From: an uncultured Collinsella sp.
GTDB taxonomy: Bacteria > Actinomycetota > Coriobacteriia > Coriobacteriales > Coriobacteriaceae
DNA: 64,000 nt
Assembly (NCBI GenBank): GCA_958452935.1
Contig: CAUDVX010000004.1
Coordinates: 1 to 64,000 of the forward strand
Direction of reading: 5' to 3'
Every line of letters begins with the position of its first letter. Position 1 is the first letter of the stretch. Below, piece by piece: positions 60,492 through 64,000 of this stretch. The notes beneath the pieces were generated by a model, which made no database searches, was not told the origin of the DNA, and saw nothing but the letters and a program-made list of their open reading frames with translations. Made by a program: the position numbers and the translations under genes.

Positions 60492-61294
60492 ACACACAGA
60501 CCATCGAGCTTGATATCGACAAACGCGGATGCGGAAACAACTGCATTCGAATCGCGCAAGGCGAGCTCGGCGGAACAACCATCAAGGCGCTTATCTACGA
60601 CAACGGCGGCGAGCTGTCTTTGTCTGGGTACAGTGCCTATTTGGTTGCCCGATTGCCAGACCGAATCCACTATTACCGTGGCAGCGCCACGGTCAGCGGC
60701 AATACGATCACCTACGTTTGCGATGAATCCAAGCTCGCAAGCGTTCCCGGTTACACCGACGAAGCCTATTTCGAAATCGTCAAGGACGATTTCCTTGCAC
60801 AGACGGAGCGATTCGCCCTGGACATCCTGCGCAGCGCCAAAGAGGGTCAGCAACCAGCGCAGTCTTGGGACAACGCGATTGATGACCTTATCAGGCGTGG
60901 GGAAACCGCCGCTACCAAGGGCGAACAGGCCGTCACCGACGCGGGCAAGGCACTGAATAACGCCAACGCTGCGGTCAACATCTGCAAGAGCGCCACGGAC
61001 GCGGCCAACACCGCGACGGGCAAGGCGAACGCCGCGACAAAGAGCGCCACAGATGCCGCTTCTGCGGCAAATACAGCCAAGACGAACGCCGCCGCCGCAA
61101 CTGATGCGGCGAATGCCGCGACAAACGCGGCGAAAGCATCCAAGGACAGCGCGGATCAGGCGGCAGCTGACGCTCGTAAGGCAGCTGAGGAAGCTCGCGG
61201 CTCCGTGAGCGCAGACAGACAGTTTTATTTCAAGCGAATCACAGACGAGAACGGGGACACGCGCCCTGTTCTCGTCGATATGACAGTTAGTTAG
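60488..61294 (+). CDS. BppU-like baseplate upper protein with Ala-rich coiled coil
   Basis: A 268-residue protein. The N-terminal 120 residues (IELDIDKRGCGNNCIRIAQGELGGTTIKALIYDNGGELSLSGYSAYLVARLPD) match the BppU-type immunoglobulin-like baseplate domain. Residues 150-245 form a low-complexity Ala/Thr/Asn/Lys heptad-like region with repeats of DAANTATGKANAATKSAT type, a trimeric coiled-coil stalk. It ends with FKRITDENGDTRPVLVDMTV. Likely holds the receptor-binding protein encoded next. Confidence 0.8.
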   Translation: MNTQTIELDIDKRGCGNNCIRIAQGELGGTTIKALIYDNGGELSLSGYSAYLVARLPDRIHYYRGSATVSGNTITYVCDESKLASVPGYTDEAYFEIVKDDFLAQTERFALDILRSAKEGQQPAQSWDNAIDDLIRRGETAATKGEQAVTDAGKALNNANAAVNICKSATDAANTATGKANAATKSATDAASAANTAKTNAAAATDAANAATNAAKASKDSADQAAADARKAAEEARGSVSADRQFYFKRITDENGDTRPVLVDMTVS

Positions 61295-61302
61295 GAGTTG
61301 GC

Positions 61303-62895
61303 ATGGACTATAACTTTCCGACAGATGAAGCGCTGAAAGACGGCCTTGCTTCCATCGCAACAGCCATCGGCAAGATTGCCGACGTGAAAGCTCTTGAGCG
61401 TGATGAAGCGACCGGACGATACAAAAACAGCGCAATCAAAGCAATGGTGGACAAGCATAAGACCGGGCTTATTTACACGTGGCGTGTTCCCGCCGGAAGT
61501 CCTACGGCGCTGATTCCCGTGAGCGCTGCGGCAAAGCGTCTTGCTGCGACAAAGTTCGTTGCCGCCACCGCAGCCACTCCAGCCGTAGATCCGTGTAATG
61601 CAGAGGGCGGGCCGTGGTTCCACGTCTCCGCGAACGCGGGTGCCGATCCCGACGGCGCTCCGTGGGTTGTCGCTATCGATTCGGTGGATTACGGTTTCTC
61701 GCGCATCGACAACAGTAAGGGGAACAACGTCTACGAGATTGCGCCTGTGGTGTGGCAGCTTTGGGAGCCGCTTGAAAACGGCGATGCCCTATGGTCTGTC
61801 TCCGACACGAAGTTCACCGGTGCCGTCGCGTGCCCGGATGCATACTTGCCTGATGGAAGTCTGCGACCGTATATGCTTACGCCGTCATACCCTCTATCTA
61901 TGGATTCGAATAACAACCCGCGCTCCATCTCGGGTATGCCGGTAAAGACGCGCGCGATCAGTCACGATTCGCTTATAGACATTACAAAGTGCGCCACGAC
62001 GGGCTATGGTGGCATGAGCGCCTACGACCAGTGGTATATCAACTTTCACCAGCTCACCAAGACGCTTAACAAGTCCTCGCAGGTGGATTTTCAAGGCTGC
62101 TCAAACTTCAACGTACAGTTCAATCCTGTGATTGCCGAGAGCAATACAACGCGTATCATCGTTGCCGCTTCAATCGCCGCTTCGCTGCCGGTTGGATGCG
62201 CCCTCATGTACGGAACCAGCAACGCGGCTTCTTGTCCCGACCGTGGCGCATCGAACGCCTATGACGTGTTCGATGCTGCGGTAGTTGATGGCAAGGAGAC
62301 GCTTGCGGACGGAAACGTTGCCCTGCTGATGCGTGTTGCAAAAGCGTTCTCCACTACCACTGATACGTGGGTTCAAACTTCGCCGTGGAACACCGGCTCG
62401 ACCGACGAGCTTGTGGGGGATGGGCAGGTTGCCAATGATGGCAAACATCCGTTCAAGATCGGCGGCGTTGAGACAGCAACAGGTGCTTGGGAAGTCATGG
62501 GCTGCGCTCTGTTCGTGAGCGATGGAACGGGCTTCGGAATCGCCGTGAACCCCGACAGCCGCAACGAGAAAAAGGGAGCTGTTGCCGACGGCGTGATTGC
62601 AACTGCGGCGTGCATGCCGCTCAAAGAGGGCTACACGCTCAACTTGCAGATGGTGTGCGGCCTAATCCTCGAAAAGGATGTTGGCGGCTCCTCCACGACC
62701 GGCACGGGAGATTACTTCTACGTCAACGTTAACGACCAAACCGTGAAGGGAACTATTCGCGAGGTTCTGTTCCTCGGCAGCCTGGGGGACGGCACGGCGG
62801 CTGGTCTTCGCTACGCGTACGCGAACACGTGGTCTGGCTGGGCGAGCTGGTACGTCGCTTCCCGGCTTTCTGCCACCAGCCGCAGCCGGGGGTGA
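61303..62895 (+). CDS. DGR target protein: tail receptor-binding protein with hypervariable C-terminus
   Basis: A 530-residue protein with AGGAG before the ATG. N-terminal helix (NFPTDEALKDGLASIATAIGKIA), then an attachment and body region rich in aromatic and Asp/Gly residues. The last 43 residues contain the variable repeat: codons of the 109-bp VR (62764-62872) spell a C-type-lectin-like motif with GLRYAYANTWSGWASWYVAS, in which 12 codons differ from the downstream template. The Asn-rich, Trp/Tyr-displaying layout is typical of DGR target proteins that bind host-surface ligands. The final residues after the repeat are SATSRSRG. Confidence 0.9.
   Translation: MDYNFPTDEALKDGLASIATAIGKIADVKALERDEATGRYKNSAIKAMVDKHKTGLIYTWRVPAGSPTALIPVSAAAKRLAATKFVAATAATPAVDPCNAEGGPWFHVSANAGADPDGAPWVVAIDSVDYGFSRIDNSKGNNVYEIAPVVWQLWEPLENGDALWSVSDTKFTGAVACPDAYLPDGSLRPYMLTPSYPLSMDSNNNPRSISGMPVKTRAISHDSLIDITKCATTGYGGMSAYDQWYINFHQLTKTLNKSSQVDFQGCSNFNVQFNPVIAESNTTRIIVAASIAASLPVGCALMYGTSNAASCPDRGASNAYDVFDAAVVDGKETLADGNVALLMRVAKAFSTTTDTWVQTSPWNTGSTDELVGDGQVANDGKHPFKIGGVETATGAWEVMGCALFVSDGTGFGIAVNPDSRNEKKGAVADGVIATAACMPLKEGYTLNLQMVCGLILEKDVGGSSTTGTGDYFYVNVNDQTVKGTIREVLFLGSLGDGTAAGLRYAYANTWSGWASWYVASRLSATSRSRG
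62764..62872 (+). repeat. DGR variable repeat (VR)
   Basis: 109 bp inside the target gene that match the template at 62981-63089 with 14 mismatches; every mismatch falls on an A in the template, and none on a C, G or T. Changes in 12 codons are all nonsynonymous (for example Asn to Tyr, Arg to Trp, Lys to Ala). Confidence 0.95.
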
Positions 62896-62896
62896 A

Positions 62897-62931
62897 TCAT
62901 GGCGTAGCCATGAGAGGGGGTTGACCCCCTT
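62897..62931. promoter_or_regulatory. Tandem hairpins downstream of VR (DGR homing structures)
   Basis: Hairpin A: TCATGGC-GTA-GCCATGA (62897-62913). Hairpin B: AGGGGG-TTGA-CCCCCT (62915-62930) followed by TCTTTCTA. They begin 25 nt after the VR. In phage BPP-1 a GC-rich hairpin/cruciform just after VR is needed for efficient retrohoming; hairpin B has the same GC-rich stem and 4-nt loop. It could also terminate the target-gene transcript. Confidence 0.65.
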
Positions 62932-62980
62932 CTTTCTAACAACAAACAGGGATACACGGTGAGGGCGGCGCTGGTGTCTG

Positions 62981-63089
62981 GTTCAGTTCCTCGGCAACCT
63001 GAGGAACGGCACGAAGGCTGGTCTTCGCTACGCGAACGCGAACACGAGGTCTGGCAGGGCGAACTGGAACATCGCTTCCCGGCAATCTG
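62981..63089 (+). repeat. DGR template repeat (TR)
   Basis: 109 bp matching VR at a constant offset of 217 bp. It contains 24 adenines, many in AAC and AGG codons, of which 14 are substituted in VR. In the target frame it would read QFLGNLRNGTKAGLRYANAN... It is not itself translated in an apparent gene; it is the RNA template region of the DGR. Confidence 0.95.
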
Positions 63090-63247
63090 TCTATAAACAA
63101 GAACCAAAAGTTCTCGCACCGTGCCTACCCGGCGCGTCGCTTTCTGGCGCGACCGGGCTAGCCTGGCTCAACTGAGCGAAATATGTCCGCAAGGCTCGCG
63201 GGTTAGTAGCCGCCTGGCGAAAGCTCGTATGACAGACAGAAAGAGCT
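63090..63247 (+). ncRNA. DGR TR-RNA spacer between template and RT
   Basis: 158 bp between TR and the RT gene. It has AGAAC-CAAAA-GTTCT just after TR (63099-63113 region) and a 9-bp stem with a bulged A, CCCGGCGCG / CGCG-A-CCGGG (63128-63157). Known DGR TR RNAs use a structured 3' spacer to prime cDNA synthesis. Start and end of the RNA are not defined here. Confidence 0.5.
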
Positions 63248-64000
63248 TTGGATTTGAAAACCTATTGCAAAAACTACGTCTTCACGCGCCAAAAGGTTGC
63301 AGAAGCGCTTGAGGAATGGAAGAAGGGCGATTCCGGCAGGAAGAATGAGCACCGAATCCGAGAGGAATACGGCTCGGAATCGTCCTTCATCGACGTTATA
63401 TGGCTTGAATTATCAACTGAAACACTGGAATTCGAGTCGATCAGAACGCATGTAAAGCACGACCCGAATTCAGGCAAGTTGCGCGAAATCAGCGTCGAGA
63501 GTGTCAAACGCCAAGTTTGCAACTACCTGTGCGTCAATGCGCTCGAGCCCCTGCTGTCGGCTAAAGTCGGCTTCTGGCAAGTCAGCGGCGGCGTTAAGGG
63601 CAAGGGTGCAGCCCTCGGCATGCGTAAGCTCAAGCGGGCGATTCGGCGCTATCTACTGCACGTCCACGTTGACATACGAAACTGTTACGGCTCCATGCGA
63701 ACAGAGATGGTCTTTGAGCTTGCAGCACGTTACGTGCGAAACCACAAAGTGCTCTATCTGCTCTATACGCTGCTATCGAGCATGGGTGAAGTGCTTATTC
63801 TCGGTAGCTATCTATCGCTGCGACTGGCCGCTTTCGTCATCTCGTTCGCCTATCACGCAATCGAAGGCGTTGGGACGGTAAGGCGCGGCAAGCGCACGAA
63901 TCTAGTAGGTTGTCAGGTCTGGTACGCAGATGACGGCTATTTGCTTGGCAACTCTAAAAAAGCGCTGAAAAGAGCAGTCATGCTCATCGCTCGCGTGCTC
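63248..64000 (+). CDS. DGR reverse transcriptase (runs off the window)
   Basis: About 251 residues are visible in a frame with no ATG or GTG near its start; a TTG at 63248 (or 63254) after AGAAAGAG is the best start. Conserved RT segments: SGKLREISVESVKRQV (motif 1), GGVKGKGAALGMRKLKRAIRRYL, HVDIRNCYGSM with Asp142, LILGSYLSLRLAAF (motif 4) and WYADDGYLLG with YADD at 226-229. Both catalytic Asp sets are intact. DGR RTs usually end motif 4 in SQ; here it is SL. No avd-like gene lies between TR and RT. The C-terminal thumb lies beyond the window. Confidence 0.88.
   Translation, partial: MDLKTYCKNYVFTRQKVAEALEEWKKGDSGRKNEHRIREEYGSESSFIDVIWLELSTETLEFESIRTHVKHDPNSGKLREISVESVKRQVCNYLCVNALEPLLSAKVGFWQVSGGVKGKGAALGMRKLKRAIRRYLLHVHVDIRNCYGSMRTEMVFELAARYVRNHKVLYLLYTLLSSMGEVLILGSYLSLRLAAFVISFAYHAIEGVGTVRRGKRTNLVGCQVWYADDGYLLGNSKKALKRAVMLIARVL

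Noticed and set aside
62898..62936. Hairpin after VR as a plain transcription terminator only
   Set aside because: A terminator role is possible, but the two hairpins' position after VR better fits the known DGR homing structure, so I list it as DGR-related.
63121..63312. 63-codon open frame between TR and RT
   Set aside because: It overlaps the structured TR spacer, is in a different frame from the RT, and has no recognisable domain.

Overview
The window looks like a chromosome segment of a gut Coriobacteriia species, most likely Collinsella. The DNA is GC-rich, the gene families are actinobacterial (including an actinobacterial-type IHF), and the intergenic regions carry recurring palindromic repeats. 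The genus is inferred from recalled family resemblance, not from a search.

Positions 1-35.5 kb are ordinary chromosome with small accessory patches. The left edge holds a zinc-type ArsR regulator with a large double-palindrome operator and an HMA metal-binding protein. Next come a DEDDh exonuclease, a His-rich ArsP_2-type metal exporter, a YaiI/HdeD pair, a nitroreductase, two tandem histidine phosphatases, an M20 peptidase, and serC-serA for serine synthesis. Two distant paralogues of a PD-(D/E)XK-like protein flank this block. A rearranged patch at 14.5-15.6 kb has a RelE/ParE toxin, a decapitated antitoxin, a DUF4268 fragment and a 42-bp palindrome. It leads into a large orphan RecQ-like helicase. 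Further right are a K+/H+ antiporter, a metallophosphoesterase, a flippase, L-lactate permease, ATP-type PEP carboxykinase, MarR, DegV, an MGMT-like protein, trpS, a MraY/WecA-type transferase and a radical SAM protein. Three intergenic regions look like structured RNAs. Five CCACCACAAAGG hairpins and two copies of a roughly 122-bp inverted-repeat element are scattered here.

From tRNA-Ala (35.54 kb) to the right edge the window is a siphovirus-type prophage, and its right end is not reached. A large serine recombinase runs antisense into the tRNA. Divergent repressor and Cro-like genes follow, then small early genes, a DUF4373 replisome-organizer protein with an origin-like region, a tyrosine recombinase next to a phage-encoded mIHF, SSB, dUTPase, a late-regulator-like protein, HNH nuclease, terminase, HK97-type head genes, tail genes and a baseplate module.

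The most striking system is at the right edge: a diversity-generating retroelement (DGR). The last tail gene (61303-62895) ends in a 109-bp variable repeat. A matching template repeat lies 217 bp downstream. The two differ at 14 positions, and all 14 are adenines in the template. A reverse transcriptase with a YADD motif, and no ATG or GTG start, follows and runs off the window. The DGR would diversify the tip of the phage's receptor-binding protein by adenine-specific mutagenic retrohoming.
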